64,000 bases of DNA, taken from NCBI RefSeq assembly GCF_002343915.1, contig NZ_NETK01000001.1:6834001-6898000 (forward strand), read 5' to 3'. The translations under genes and the position numbers were made by a program. The DNA is from Nannocystis exedens. Lineage in GTDB: Bacteria > Myxococcota_A > Polyangia > Nannocystales > Nannocystaceae. The notes beneath the pieces were generated by a model, which saw only the letters and a list, made by a program, of their open reading frames with translations, was not told the origin of the DNA and did not search any database. Below, in pieces: positions 32,890 to 41,932 of the stretch (position 1 is the stretch's first letter; every line of letters starts with the position of its first letter).

Positions 32890-33248
32890 CGGCTCGCGGC
32901 GGCTGACTCCTCGGGCAGGGATGCCGAGAGCGATGGGGCGACTCGCCGCGGTCGGGCCGGTGGCCGGAGAAGACGAGGACGATCGCAGCGGGCTGTCCTC
33001 GGAGACATGTCATGGAGTCGCCGTGAGGCGACCGTCGTCGGGGCGAACAAGGTGTTGCGGCGGGTCGGCAGATCGCTCGGCCTCGGCCTCGGCCTCAGGC
33101 GCGTACCCGGCGCGGGCGACGCGGGCGGGGAGAGGCGTTGCTCACCTCAACCCTGCAGGGAGCCGCGGGCCCCGGGCGCCCGTCGGCGTGCACTTACCCG
33201 AGCCCGCCGGTGGATCGCGTCTGTCACGCCGCGCGCCTGCGCGAGAGA
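32890..33248. other. Gap with palindromic element
   Basis: No gene was recognised. GCTGTCC-TCGG-AGACATG lies at 32993-33010. The rest shows only GC-rich non-repetitive sequence. Confidence 0.5.
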
Positions 33249-33830
33249 TCAGGCCTCGGCGTCTCGGTCCGAAGAGACATGCTCTTCCGGCCATGTCCCT
33301 TGCAGCATGTGAATGACGAGGCCGACGTGCGACAGCGGCCGGCTGAGGTCGTCGGGGTCGGGGTTGATCTCGTAGTCGAGGAGGACGACCTGGCCCGCGG
33401 CGCCGAGGCGCTGCAGCTCGAGCAGCTCGGGGCCGAGGTGGTGCGCGAGCACCCAGCGGTAGGTGGGCAGGTAGATCTGCCGCCGCGCCTCGGCGTAGGA
33501 CAGCAGGCGCGTGCCGCCGAGGCCGTCGCGGTGGCCGAGGCAGGCGCCGAGGCGCTGCACCGTGCGCTTGAGGCCCTTCATGGTCGTGACGTCGAGCTTG
33601 CTCGGGTCGACGTCCTGGGTGGCGAACACCTTGAGCGCCTGCCACACGCCCTCCACCGAGGCGGCGGTGCGCCCCGGGGTGAACGGCACCGGGATCCCGC
33701 CGTGCGGGTAGAACGGGCTGAACCGGACCCAAGGCGCAGGCCCGCGCGAGGTCAGGTCGAGGACGGTGGCGCCCGGGAAGCGCTTGCCGACGTGGGCCAG
33801 CGCGTGACGGTTGTAGAGGTGGAAGCTCAT
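33249..33830 (-). CDS. Conserved hypothetical protein
   Basis: 193 aa, ATG 33830 overlapping the previous stop (ATGA). Recognisable conserved-looking blocks are VLDLTSRGPAPWVRFSPFYP then HGGIPVPF near residue 25, SVEGVWQALKVF near 60, TMKGLKRTVQRLG near 85 and IYLPTYRWVLAHHL near 120. No signal peptide. The pattern suggests a nucleotide- or ADP-ribosyl-handling fold, but I cannot name a family. The last codons are made of palindromic elements (33264-33309), so the C-terminus EEHVSSDRDAEA is repeat-derived. Third gene of an operon. Confidence 0.75.
   Translation of the reverse strand: MSFHLYNRHALAHVGKRFPGATVLDLTSRGPAPWVRFSPFYPHGGIPVPFTPGRTAASVEGVWQALKVFATQDVDPSKLDVTTMKGLKRTVQRLGACLGHRDGLGGTRLLSYAEARRQIYLPTYRWVLAHHLGPELLELQRLGAAGQVVLLDYEINPDPDDLSRPLSHVGLVIHMLQGTWPEEHVSSDRDAEA
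33264..33309. repeat. CATG-14 array, three units
   Basis: TCGGTCC-GAAG-AGACATG, CATGCTC-TTCC-GGCCATG and CATGTCC-CTTG-CAGCATG on a 14-bp phase, covering the 3' end of the preceding gene. Confidence 0.88.
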
Positions 33831-34522
33831 GGCGCGTGGACGGCGGCCAGGGCGTCGAGGTCGAAGCCGCCGCTGCGACCGGTACACCACTGGCCGGACG
33901 GATCGTACTCGTCGCCGACGTCGATGAGGCGGACGTAGTGGGCGCGCGCGAGGCCGACCTCGGCGAGGTCGAAGGCGTCGCCGCCGGCCTCGGCGGGGTC
34001 GGTCGGATCGAGGCCGTTGCCCGGGCGGGCGCGGACGAGCGCGACGCCGGCGCAGCCGCGCAGGAGATCGTCGCCGGCCGGGTCGCATGCGAAAGCGCGC
34101 CAGTCGAGGCCGTCGTCGCTGACGAGCACGCGCGCCGGCTCGGCGAAGGTGCCGTCGCCGACCACGAACGGGTTCTCGAACACGAGCAGGTCGGAGCCCG
34201 GCCCGTCGACCACGCCGTCGCCGGCGAAGTGGAGGGTGATCTGGCCGCCGCAGCCGAGCGACAGCACGTCGAGGCCGGCGTTGCCGTTCTCGCCGGCCTC
34301 GGGCGGGCCGAGGACGATGTCGGGGAACGACTCCTCGCCCCAGCCGCCGCCCATCGGCAAGAACTCGTCGACGCAGTCGGCGAACGGGTCGGATGGTTTT
34401 GCGGACATGTCCTCGGGGCAAGCCCCGAGCGCGGGGTGACGGTCGAGGCCGTCGTCCTCGCCTCCGGTCGGGGCGCAGGCGAACGCGAGCAGCAAGGGGG
34501 CGAGGCGGGCGGAGGGGGTCAT
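33827..34522 (-). CDS. Surface lipoprotein with beta-sandwich-like domain
   Basis: 231 aa, ATG 34522, overlapping both neighbours by ATGA. Lipobox LLAFAC near residue 16. The mature domain has LGPPEAGENGNAGLDVLSLG, ITLHFAGDGVVDGPGSDLLV and FENPFVVGDGTFAEPARVLV, a pattern seen in secreted cell-surface proteins of planctomycetes and myxobacteria. It ends with GGFDLDALAAV. Pro/Asp-rich loops may bind calcium. A repeat element at 34406 (CATGTCC-TCGG-GGCAAGC) is translated as CPEDMSAKPS close to the N-terminus. Confidence 0.8.
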   Translation of the reverse strand: MTPSARLAPLLLAFACAPTGGEDDGLDRHPALGACPEDMSAKPSDPFADCVDEFLPMGGGWGEESFPDIVLGPPEAGENGNAGLDVLSLGCGGQITLHFAGDGVVDGPGSDLLVFENPFVVGDGTFAEPARVLVSDDGLDWRAFACDPAGDDLLRGCAGVALVRARPGNGLDPTDPAEAGGDAFDLAEVGLARAHYVRLIDVGDEYDPSGQWCTGRSGGFDLDALAAVHAP

Positions 34523-35541
34523 GGATCGGGGCGGGTGGCCGCGGTGATCGCGGCGCGCAGGGTGCTGTCCAGCGCCCGGCCCTGGTGGACCCAGCGGATC
34601 CGCCCGTGGGCGTCGACCAGCACCAGGTGAGGATAGACGGACAGGCGGAAGGCGCGGGCGATCGCGCCGCGGTCGAGGACGATCCGGAACGGCAGCTGCT
34701 TGTCGTCGCGGTAGCGGGCGGCGATGGCCCGCTGGTCGCCCTCGCGGTCGCAATTGACGCCGATGACCTCGAAGCCGCGCTCGCCGAGCTCGCGGTGGAC
34801 GGCGACGTACTTGCTCATCTCGTCGCTGCACACGCCGCACCAGCTGGTGAAGAACACCAGCAGCCGGGCCCCGCCGCGCAGGTCGGCGGTCGTGAAGTCG
34901 CCGCCGTCGAGGTCCTCGGCGTGGAACTCCGGCAGCGCGTCGCCGACGGCCACGGGCGCGAGGGTCTGCCAGTGCGCGGCCAGGTCGGCGGCGTCGCGCC
35001 CGGCGCTGACCAGCGGCAGCAGCACGACGAGGGCGCCGACGACGAGCGAGGCGCGGCCGGCCGGGGGCGCGGGGGCAGCTGTCTCTGGGGACAGGCAGAC
35101 GGCCGGGCGGACATACACCGCGAGGCCGGCGGCGAGGACGGCGGCGGCGATCTCGATGCTGTACTTCGGGACAGGTAGCGGGTGGCCGACGCCGGCGGCG
35201 AGGCGCGCGAGCACGACCACGAGCAGCATCGGCAACATGCACAGGGCGGCCCGGTGAGCCCGCAGCGGGCCGAGGATCGCCTCGACCGCGAGGGTGGTGA
35301 CGAGCCACGGGATCAGGACGGTGAAGCCCGACAGCAGGGTGGGCAGGGCGGCGAGGCCGGCCATGGCGGCGAAGTCGGCCGCGGCGTCGCCGATCGCCAG
35401 GAGGTGCGCGCCGGCGGCGAACAAGAGGAGGAACAGGAGGCCGTCGCGCGGGCCGTCGTCGGGCGCGAGCGCGGCGAAGGTCGTGCGCGGCCGGAGCAGC
35501 GCGCCACCCCAGCGCGCGAGCGTGGTGCGGAGACGGTTCAT
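34519..35541 (-). CDS. Membrane protein with C-terminal thioredoxin-like (ResA/TlpA) domain
   Basis: 340 aa, ATG 35541. Residues 1-190 have about five hydrophobic segments of Yip1-like type (LLRPRTTFAALAPDDGPRDG opening). Residues 200-340 are a thioredoxin-like domain with the redox pair in FFTSWCGVCSDEM near residue 233 and the cis-Pro in LSVYPHLVLVD. It probably reduces or isomerises disulfides outside the membrane, perhaps of the coupled lipoprotein. Its stop overlaps the next start. Two repeat units (35078, 35158) are translated in the loop around VCLSPETAAP. Confidence 0.85.
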   Translation of the reverse strand: MNRLRTTLARWGGALLRPRTTFAALAPDDGPRDGLLFLLLFAAGAHLLAIGDAAADFAAMAGLAALPTLLSGFTVLIPWLVTTLAVEAILGPLRAHRAALCMLPMLLVVVLARLAAGVGHPLPVPKYSIEIAAAVLAAGLAVYVRPAVCLSPETAAPAPPAGRASLVVGALVVLLPLVSAGRDAADLAAHWQTLAPVAVGDALPEFHAEDLDGGDFTTADLRGGARLLVFFTSWCGVCSDEMSKYVAVHRELGERGFEVIGVNCDREGDQRAIAARYRDDKQLPFRIVLDRGAIARAFRLSVYPHLVLVDAHGRIRWVHQGRALDSTLRAAITAATRPDP

Positions 35542-35850
35542 GGGCGGGTGAGCCTCCGGACGCGGTGAACTGGCGCGGTGATGCGGTGATTCATGAGGGG
35601 GCGGAGGGAGGATGGAGGGGCGCGGAGCGAGTCACGGCGTGCGCGGCGGAAGGAGCGTGGAGGCGAAAGGAAGGTCGAGGCGCGCGCGCGGGCGGAGGGA
35701 TGATTCGCGGGTCGGCGTGGCGCGGGATGCGAAAGAAAGGTTCGAGGCGAGGCGGGCGGCGAGGGATGATTGGCGGGTCGGCGCGGGGTGGGATGCAAAG
35801 GCGCGCGCGGGCGGAGGAATGATTCGCGGGTCGGCGCGGGGGCGCGGCGG
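35542..35850. repeat. Purine-rich degenerate tandem repeat
   Basis: Three copies of TGATTCGCGGGTCGGCG begin at 35701, 35767 and 35820. They are embedded in GGGCGGAGGGA and GCGGGATGCGAAAGAAAGG sequence. There is a strong purine bias on the plus strand. The 309-bp gap holds no gene. Confidence 0.7.
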
Positions 35851-36492
35851 TCATGGCAAACCGAGCCGCCGGCGGGCGGCGGCCACGAGCGGGCGCGGGA
35901 GGCGGCGGGCGTCGGCGACGCGGCGCAGGTCGGAGCGAGGCAGGCGCCAGAGCAGGCTCATCGCCAGCGGCAGCGGGGTGGCAGGGTCGAGGACGCGGGT
36001 GACGCCGGCTGCGTGGGCCGCGACGGGTCGCGGGGGCGCGGCCGCGACGGGCGCGGGCCCGAGCTCGACCGGCGCCGGCAGGTCGTCGGCGCCGGGGTCG
36101 GGCGGGTCGGCGGGCAGCGGCGGCGCGGGGGCGAGGTCCTCGCCGGCGCGCGAGCGCATGGCCGCCAGCAGGCGCGCGGCGTGGTCGTCGGACCTGTCGT
36201 GGGGGACATGTCCCGAGAGCAATGCGTGCAACAGGCCGCGCAGGCCGGGCACGCGCTCGCGGGCGCCGAGCTCGACCGCCGCGTGGAGGGCGGCGCTCGG
36301 GCAGCGCGGGTTGCGGGCCAGGGCGGCGAGGATCGCCGGGGCGGCCAGGAGGCGCGCGTGGGCCAGGGCGATCGCCTCGCAGGCGCGCGGCGGGCCGCAG
36401 CGGGCGACCAGCGCGAGGGTGTCGGCGTCGACCTGCGGATGGCGCACGAGCACCGCGAGCTCGTCGGCCTGACCGATCCGCCGGCGAGCCAT
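35851..36492 (-). CDS. Helical repeat protein (HEAT/LRV-like), hypothetical
   Basis: About 213 aa, ATG 36492 (GTG 36448 is an alternative). Repeating segments such as LAVLVRHPQVDADTLALVAR, LLAAPAILAALARNPRCPSA and LLWRLPRSDLRRVADARRLP suggest short alpha-helical repeats of the leucine-rich-variant type. A Pro/Ala linker occupies residues 110-160. Its start overlaps the divergent DUF2254-like gene by 54 bp. Two repeat units at 36193-36224 are translated as SGHVPHDRS between repeats. No function can be assigned. Confidence 0.6.
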   Translation of the reverse strand: MARRRIGQADELAVLVRHPQVDADTLALVARCGPPRACEAIALAHARLLAAPAILAALARNPRCPSAALHAAVELGARERVPGLRGLLHALLSGHVPHDRSDDHAARLLAAMRSRAGEDLAPAPPLPADPPDPGADDLPAPVELGPAPVAAAPPRPVAAHAAGVTRVLDPATPLPLAMSLLWRLPRSDLRRVADARRLPRPLVAAARRRLGLP

Positions 36493-37992
36493 GGCCTGAT
36501 CCACCAGGACCTCGAGAAGGCGCAGAACACCGTCGGCGGCCTCGGCGAGGTGATGGCCGCGGTCCTCGGGCTCGCGCTGACCGTCTCGAGCATCATCGTC
36601 CAGCTGGCGGCGACCCGGTTCACGCCGCACATCACGGTGCTGTTCTTCCGCGCCCGCACCAACATGCTGGTGCTCGGGTTCTTCGTGGTGTCGACGCTGT
36701 TCGTGGTGTGGGTGAACTTCTCGCTCGACGGGGCCGACTACGCCGGCCCGCGCTGGGACGTGATGTTCTCCATGGTGCTGATGACGACCAGCCTGCTGCT
36801 GCTGTTCCCGTACTTCGCGTACGTGTTCGACTTCCTCGACCCGAACAAGATCATCGGCCGGATCAAGACCAACGGCCTCGACGCCTGCACGACCAAGCTC
36901 GGCCGCCAGTCGATCAGCATCGAGCAGCGCCAGCGCACCGCGGTCGAGGCGGTCGAGCACCTGACCAACATCGGCCTCAACGCGCTGCAGCAGAAGGACA
37001 AGAACATCGTCTCGGCGACGATCGACGCGCTGCGCGAGTTCTGCGTCGAGTACGGCGAGATGAAGAACGGCATGGTGCTCGAGTGGTTCAAGATCCCGGA
37101 CCGCCAGAGCCCCGACTTCGTGTCGCTGTCGCCGGAGGCGATCACCGACCTGCGCCACCGCCGGACCTGGCTCGAGTGGAAGGTCCTGCGCCAGTATCAG
37201 ATGCTGTTCACCGAGGGCCAGTCGCAGATCAAGGACATCTGCTACCTGATCGCCATCAACACCCGCCGCCTCGGCGAGGCCGCCTCGGTCTACGGCGACC
37301 TGCGCGCGCTCGACCTGACGATCAAGTTCTTCAACACCTACCTGCGCGCGACCCTCAACGCGTCGGACATCCGCACCGCGTACAACATCCTCCACCAGTA
37401 CCGGCAGCTCGGCGAGACGGTGCTCGAGATCGGCAAGCGCTCGAAGCCGACGGTGATCGACCGCGACAAGACGCTGGCCGACCGCACCATCGAGATCGCG
37501 CACCGCATGCGCTACTACTCGGGGGTCGCGTTCCAGCGCAACATGGCGTTCGTCGCCGAGGTGATCGCCCACGACATCGGCACGCTGTGCGAGCGGGCGT
37601 TCCAGCTCAGCAGCGAGTGTCACGACGATCTGCTCAAGATCTTCCTCGCCGTCGACGACGCGACCGAGTCGGCCGACAAGGCCAAGACGCTGCGCGGGGT
37701 GCGGAAGGCCCAGATCAAGCTGGCCACCCACTACCTGGTGTACGGCGCCACTTCGCTGGCGCGCCGGATCGCCGAGGACATGCGGATGGAGGACCCCCGC
37801 CGCCTGCGCTCGATGTGGGTCGAGCTGGCCAACCTCGACACGCCCGAGTTCTGGGAGGTCAACGACCGCGGCTCCAACTTCGACTACCTGACGCCCGACC
37901 AGAAGGCGACGCTGCCGAAGTTCTTCGCGTGGTTCGACGGGCTGCAGGCCGACGGCGCGGTGCTCTACGACTCGTTCGTGCTGCGCAAGTGA
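36439..37992 (+). CDS. DUF2254-like integral membrane protein
   Basis: 517 aa from ATG 36439 (GTG 36549 is possible). The N-terminal membrane domain has MAAVLGLALTVSSIIVQLAA followed by TRFTPHI, then NMLVLGFFVVSTLFVVWVNF and two further helices to residue 140. The long soluble C-terminal part is helical with HLTNIGLNALQQKDKN, TIDALREFCVEYGEMKNG and a Trp/Phe-rich end. The arrangement resembles DUF2254 proteins. No catalytic motif. It overlaps the divergent gene at the 5' end and is followed by palindromic elements. Confidence 0.75.
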   Translation: MAHEHRELVGLTDPPASHGLIHQDLEKAQNTVGGLGEVMAAVLGLALTVSSIIVQLAATRFTPHITVLFFRARTNMLVLGFFVVSTLFVVWVNFSLDGADYAGPRWDVMFSMVLMTTSLLLLFPYFAYVFDFLDPNKIIGRIKTNGLDACTTKLGRQSISIEQRQRTAVEAVEHLTNIGLNALQQKDKNIVSATIDALREFCVEYGEMKNGMVLEWFKIPDRQSPDFVSLSPEAITDLRHRRTWLEWKVLRQYQMLFTEGQSQIKDICYLIAINTRRLGEAASVYGDLRALDLTIKFFNTYLRATLNASDIRTAYNILHQYRQLGETVLEIGKRSKPTVIDRDKTLADRTIEIAHRMRYYSGVAFQRNMAFVAEVIAHDIGTLCERAFQLSSECHDDLLKIFLAVDDATESADKAKTLRGVRKAQIKLATHYLVYGATSLARRIAEDMRMEDPRRLRSMWVELANLDTPEFWEVNDRGSNFDYLTPDQKATLPKFFAWFDGLQADGAVLYDSFVLRK

Positions 37993-38011
37993 GCCGAGGT
38001 CATTGATGGTA

Positions 38012-38032
38012 CATGTCCGAAAGGGCATGTCC
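38012..38032. repeat. CATG-14 element
   Basis: CATGTCC-GAAA-GGGCATG followed by another CATGTCC core 14 bp on, between the convergent DUF2254-like and DUF4377-like genes. Confidence 0.85.
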
Positions 38033-38041
38033 AGAAATGCG

Positions 38042-38599
38042 CTACTTGTCCGCCAGCGAGAGCAGGCGCAGCGGCACGTCCTCGTCGGCGGTCAGCTCGA
38101 AGGTCGCGGAGAACGGGGTGCCGTCGGCGATGCGCTGGAGGACGTCGGCGCACAGCTCCGGGGCGCAGTCCACTTCGGTGTCGAGCATGAGCAGCCGGTC
38201 GCCGGAGGGGACGAACCAGCCGCTGTCCGGCGAGTCGTTCGAGAATCCGAGGGTGTACCGGGTGCCGACCGGGTCGTGCTCCTCGCTGACGATCTCGTCG
38301 GCGATCCAGCGCTCGTCCGACTGGTCGGCGCCGGGGTCGGCGACGGGCTCGACGTGATAGCGCAGCCGCGTCTCGACGCCCCAGCGGTGGGTGAAGCCCT
38401 CGAAATAATTGTAGGTCGTCTCGAACTCGCCGCCGTCCTCGGAGTACCTGAGACAGAGCATCGGAAAGGCGCCGACGCAGGGGGAGCGCCTGGAAGCCAC
38501 CACCACCTCCTGGGCCTCCTTGGGGCCGCAGGCAGGGGCGAGGACGGTGAGGCAGAGGACGAGCAGGGAGGTGGCTCGGGGCTTGGACCGGGGTCTCAT
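38042..38599 (-). CDS. DUF4377-like lipoprotein
   Basis: 185 aa, ATG 38599. Lipobox VLAPAC near residue 24. The mature part shows the DUF4377 pattern: VVASRRSPCVGAFPMLCLRY with two Cys, then FETTYNYFEGFTHRWGVETR and LRYHVEPVADP. The C-terminal 70 residues include VDCAPELCADVLQRI with another Cys pair. DUF4377 lipoproteins (HslJ or META-associated) are envelope proteins of unknown role. It converges on the DUF2254-like gene and is divergent from the next lipoprotein. Confidence 0.8.
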   Translation of the reverse strand: MRPRSKPRATSLLVLCLTVLAPACGPKEAQEVVVASRRSPCVGAFPMLCLRYSEDGGEFETTYNYFEGFTHRWGVETRLRYHVEPVADPGADQSDERWIADEIVSEEHDPVGTRYTLGFSNDSPDSGWFVPSGDRLLMLDTEVDCAPELCADVLQRIADGTPFSATFELTADEDVPLRLLSLADK

Positions 38600-38875
38600 G
38601 GGTCGTGAGGGGGGGAGGCTGCAACAACCGCACCAGGGGGGAGTGCGGTGATTCCTTGCGCGTGGACACCGGGCTCTCGGGGACGAAGACGAAGAGCAGG
38701 ACATGGTTGCCAGATCCGCGGGCGAGGGTGCCATGGCGGCGGTGATGCTGCCGCGGGACGCGGCGGCGCGGAGCCGATCCATCTCAGGCGCCAGGCGACG
38801 CGCGAGGGCGCTGCCGGAGGGGCGAGGCGCGCGGGGCTTCTCGCGGCGGGCGCCCTCGTGGCACGCTCGCGCGCG

Positions 38876-40336
38876 ATGAAGCACGCCCCCCGGTCCCTCG
38901 CGCTGTTGTTCGGGTCGTTCGCGGTCGCCTGCGGCGAGACCACGAGTCCGCCGATCGTGGCCAAACCGGAGGCGCAGGAGGCCAAGGCCGCGCCGCCGCC
39001 GGCGCCCGAGAGCCCGCCGGCCAAGGCCGGGGGGAAGGGCGAGGCGAAGGCGGAGGCGCCCCCGACGACCGAGGTCGTGGCGCCGAGCGAGCCGACCCCG
39101 CCGCCGCCGGCGGCGCCGCAAGTGCCCGGCCCGGCGTTCTTCGCCGTCGACAAGAAGGGGGTCGTGCGGCTCGAGCAGGGCGAGTTCACGCCGCTCAAGG
39201 ACGGGCCCGACAAGCTCATCAAGAACCTCCACGTCGCCGACGACGGGACGCTGTGGGTGCTCGGGTTCGAGACGATCTACAAGCTGCCGAAGCTCGACGC
39301 CGACGGCTTCAAGGAGGTCGCGCGCGGCGACTTCCAGGAGACCGGCACGATCGACGACTTCTTCGTGATCGCCGACGACGACCTGTGGGTCGCGGGCTTC
39401 GGCGGGGTGTCGCACTGGGACGGCAAGGCGTGGACGCGCGAGGAGAAGGCGGCGATCGGGGCCGGCGACGACACGATCGACGGGATCGCCGTCGACCGCG
39501 ACGGCAAGGTGTGGGTCGCGTCGTCGCACCGGATCCACGTCAAGGACAAGGGCGCGTGGAGCACCCTCGACCTGAGCAAGATCAAGGACCAGCTGTTCAT
39601 GGAGGGCGTCGAGCGGGCGGCCGACGGCACGGTCTACGCGTTGGCCTCGGCGACGCTGATCAAGCTCGGCCCGGGGCCGGTCGACGCGGCGGCGGTCAAG
39701 CTCGGCGGCGGCAGCATCCCCTCCTATAGCGACCTGGCCCTCGGGGCAGGTGGCACGATCGCCGCGCGCAACCTGTTCGACCTCGTGATCTCGACGCCGA
39801 CGGCGACGAAGGTGTGGCGGAAGAAGGACTACATGTCCGAGGGCGTGCGGGCGCTGGCGGTCGACGCCGGCGGGCGGGTGTGGGTCGGCGGCGAGATCGG
39901 GGTGGCGATCCTCGGGCCGGGCGACGCCAAGGTCGAGTGGCCGTCGGGGTCGGTGCCGGAGCTGTCGGGCGAGGTGGTCGGCGTGGCCGTCGCCGGCGCG
40001 GGGCCGGCCGAGCTGCCGGCGACCGGGCCGGTGCAGACGGGCGGGCTCAAGGGCAAGCTGCTGCGCGGCGGTCAGCCGGTGGCCGGGGTCGAGGTCGAGC
40101 TGTGCCCGAGCCCGAGCATGCTGTTCACGAAGTCGCCGTGCGCCGACAGCTCGGTCAAGTTCACCGGCAAGACCGACGACAAGGGCGAGTGGAAGTTCGA
40201 CGCGGTGCCGCTCGGCGCCTACGGCATCGCCCTCAAGTCCGAGGGCAAGTGGCGGATCACGATGGGCTCCGACCTGGGGGTCGAGATGAAGCCGGGCCAG
40301 GTGTTCGACGTAGGCTCCGTCTCGCTCGACAAATAG
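38876..40336 (+). CDS. Propeller-repeat lipoprotein with carboxypeptidase-regulatory-like tail
   Basis: 486 aa, ATG 38876. Lipobox FAVAC near residue 19. An Ala/Pro/Lys linker reaches residue 82. Residues 85-385 contain two-component-regulator-propeller-type repeats (LHVADDGTLWVLGFETIYKL, FVIADDDLWVAGFGGVSHWD, IAVDRDGKVWVASSHRIHVK, LAVDAGGRVWVGGEIGVAIL). The last 95 residues form a beta domain like carboxypeptidase regulatory modules (GLKGKLLRGGQPVAGVEVEL, DDKGEWKFDAVPLGAYGIAL). Periplasmic or surface sensor/scaffold; the partner is unknown. Confidence 0.82.
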   Translation: MKHAPRSLALLFGSFAVACGETTSPPIVAKPEAQEAKAAPPPAPESPPAKAGGKGEAKAEAPPTTEVVAPSEPTPPPPAAPQVPGPAFFAVDKKGVVRLEQGEFTPLKDGPDKLIKNLHVADDGTLWVLGFETIYKLPKLDADGFKEVARGDFQETGTIDDFFVIADDDLWVAGFGGVSHWDGKAWTREEKAAIGAGDDTIDGIAVDRDGKVWVASSHRIHVKDKGAWSTLDLSKIKDQLFMEGVERAADGTVYALASATLIKLGPGPVDAAAVKLGGGSIPSYSDLALGAGGTIAARNLFDLVISTPTATKVWRKKDYMSEGVRALAVDAGGRVWVGGEIGVAILGPGDAKVEWPSGSVPELSGEVVGVAVAGAGPAELPATGPVQTGGLKGKLLRGGQPVAGVEVELCPSPSMLFTKSPCADSSVKFTGKTDDKGEWKFDAVPLGAYGIALKSEGKWRITMGSDLGVEMKPGQVFDVGSVSLDK

Positions 40337-40763
40337 CGGAAAGCGGCGAGGAGGCCGCCGCGGACGGGCCCGCGGGTGCGCGGTCGGCTCCGGCGGTGTC
40401 GTCGCCTCGCCGCCTCGTCGCAACGATTCTGCGGAGTTAGCCGCGGCGGCCCGGCCGCCGATTGTTCAGACCCGCCGGAGCGCCGCACCGTCGCCGATGT
40501 AGGCGATTGACGGCACCAGCGATTCTCGGGCGACCGATTGTGGAGACCCGCACGGGCGGCCGGGCCGCCGTCCGGAGCGCGCCGCGCCGCTTGATAACGC
40601 CGTTCTTGCGCGAATGGACGGGGTTCTGCGGGCTTTCGTGGCGCGCGCGCGTCGCCTCCGGCTTGCGCCTCTCCACACCGTATCGTGGCAGCCCCGACCG
40701 GTCGACGAATATTCGGACCGTGCGTCCCGGCAGACGGCCGGCGACCGGAGGACCTGCAAAGAG
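40337..40763. other. Gap with a long-spaced direct repeat
   Basis: CCGATTGT-NN-AGACCCGC occurs at 40458-40475 and 40534-40551, 76 bp apart. Each is flanked by GGCGGCCGGGCCGCC-like GC palindromes. No gene. It is possibly the promoter or operator region of the acidic secreted protein gene. Confidence 0.45.
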
Positions 40764-41507
40764 ATGCTTCGTTTTACCATGATGTTAGCGACTACCTGTG
40801 CGTTCGCGTTGCCGTTCGCGCTGCCGTTTGCGACGGCGGCGCGGCCGCTGGCGACGGAAGCCCCGCTGACCGGGTTCATCGACGGTGACGACGACGACCG
40901 GGACGACGACGACCGGGACGACGACGACGGGGACGACGGGGACGACGGGGGCGACACGCTGATCGAGATCGAACTCCAGTTGTGCGTCGAAATCAAGATT
41001 GAGATCGAGACGCGAGATTGCGAGATCCGGAAGGGGCCGGCGTGTCTGGCCGCATGCACCTTCGACGCGGTCGGCCCGGCGTGTCTGGCGGAGGTGGGCG
41101 ATCGGGCCACCCCGCGCCAGCTGGCGGCCTGCCAGGCCGATAGCGTGGCCGTGTGCCGCAGCCAGTGCGAGGCCGGCGGCGCCGCGTTCTGCGAGCTCGA
41201 CGACTCCGAGCTGAAGGCGCGCGGCGACGATTGGGACGACGGGGATCCCCCCGGGTTGGCCCTGGGGCACTGCAATCCGATGAACCCGCACTTCGACAAG
41301 GACAAGTGCAAGGACGATCACGACGACAAGGACGATCACGACGACAAGGACGATCACGACGACAAGGACGATCACGACGATCACGACGATCACGACGATC
41401 ACGACGATCACGACGATCACGACGACGGTGACGGGGAAGACACCACGGTTTTCGTGAACATCGAGGAGTGCATCGAGCTCAAGCTCGACATCGAGCAGAA
41501 TGGCTAG
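40764..41507 (+). CDS. Secreted acidic protein with DDHDDK repeats
   Basis: 247 aa, ATG 40764 with a GAGG-like site (ATG 40779 possible). The signal peptide ends near TAARP (residue 27). A short Asp/Arg stretch is followed by a Cys domain (LQLCVEIKIEIETRDCEIRK, CLAACTFDAVGPACLAEVGD, CRSQCEAGGAAFCEL). The C-terminus has four DDHDDK units and about six DDH units, a likely metal-binding region for Zn, Ni or Ca, then a tail with VFVNIEECIELKLDIEQNG. It is paralogous to the gene at 41933. Function is unknown. Confidence 0.78.
   Translation: MLRFTMMLATTCAFALPFALPFATAARPLATEAPLTGFIDGDDDDRDDDDRDDDDGDDGDDGGDTLIEIELQLCVEIKIEIETRDCEIRKGPACLAACTFDAVGPACLAEVGDRATPRQLAACQADSVAVCRSQCEAGGAAFCELDDSELKARGDDWDDGDPPGLALGHCNPMNPHFDKDKCKDDHDDKDDHDDKDDHDDKDDHDDHDDHDDHDDHDDHDDGDGEDTTVFVNIEECIELKLDIEQNG
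41313..41429. repeat. 18-bp and 9-bp in-frame tandem repeats
   Basis: GACGATCACGACGACAAG repeated (18 bp), passing into GACGATCAC (9 bp), encoding the His/Asp tract of the secreted protein. Confidence 0.9.
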
Positions 41508-41932
41508 CGAAGGGCGTTGATCGTCCCGATTCCGCCGCGCGCTGCGACGGGCCCGCGTAGGCATACGACGACGGGTTCGCCGCGGGGCAGGCACCGAGGC
41601 CGGTGCGACCTGACGTTCTGGGGAGTACGGACAGGTCGGGGGTCTCGGGGTCTTCCCGGGCGTGCGGCGGAGCGGGGGCCATCCCCGCGTTTCGGGGCGG
41701 ATCGTCGCGGCCGCAGGGCGCTGCGGACGGAGCCGAGCCGGGGGCGTCGAATCGACGCCCCCGGCGGCGCCGTGTTCGGCGCCCGTCGACGTCTTGAGAA
41801 TGTCGATCGTGTGACTGCCATGATAAAGCGTGAGGCTCTCCACATAACGCGGTTGCACGTCCGGGTCGCCGACGTACGATTCGGAGCGGCGACGGAATGC
41901 ACACCGGCGCCGCTGCGAAAGGATTGTCGAAC
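41508..41932. other. Gap with a 29-bp perfect palindrome
   Basis: GCCGGGGGCGTCGA (41737-41750), A, TCGACGCCCCCGGC (41752-41765) is a perfect palindrome with a one-base centre. It separates the two paralogous acidic-protein genes. It lacks a T-run, so it is not a classical terminator. It may be an operator or structured RNA. No coding sequence was recognised. Confidence 0.6.
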
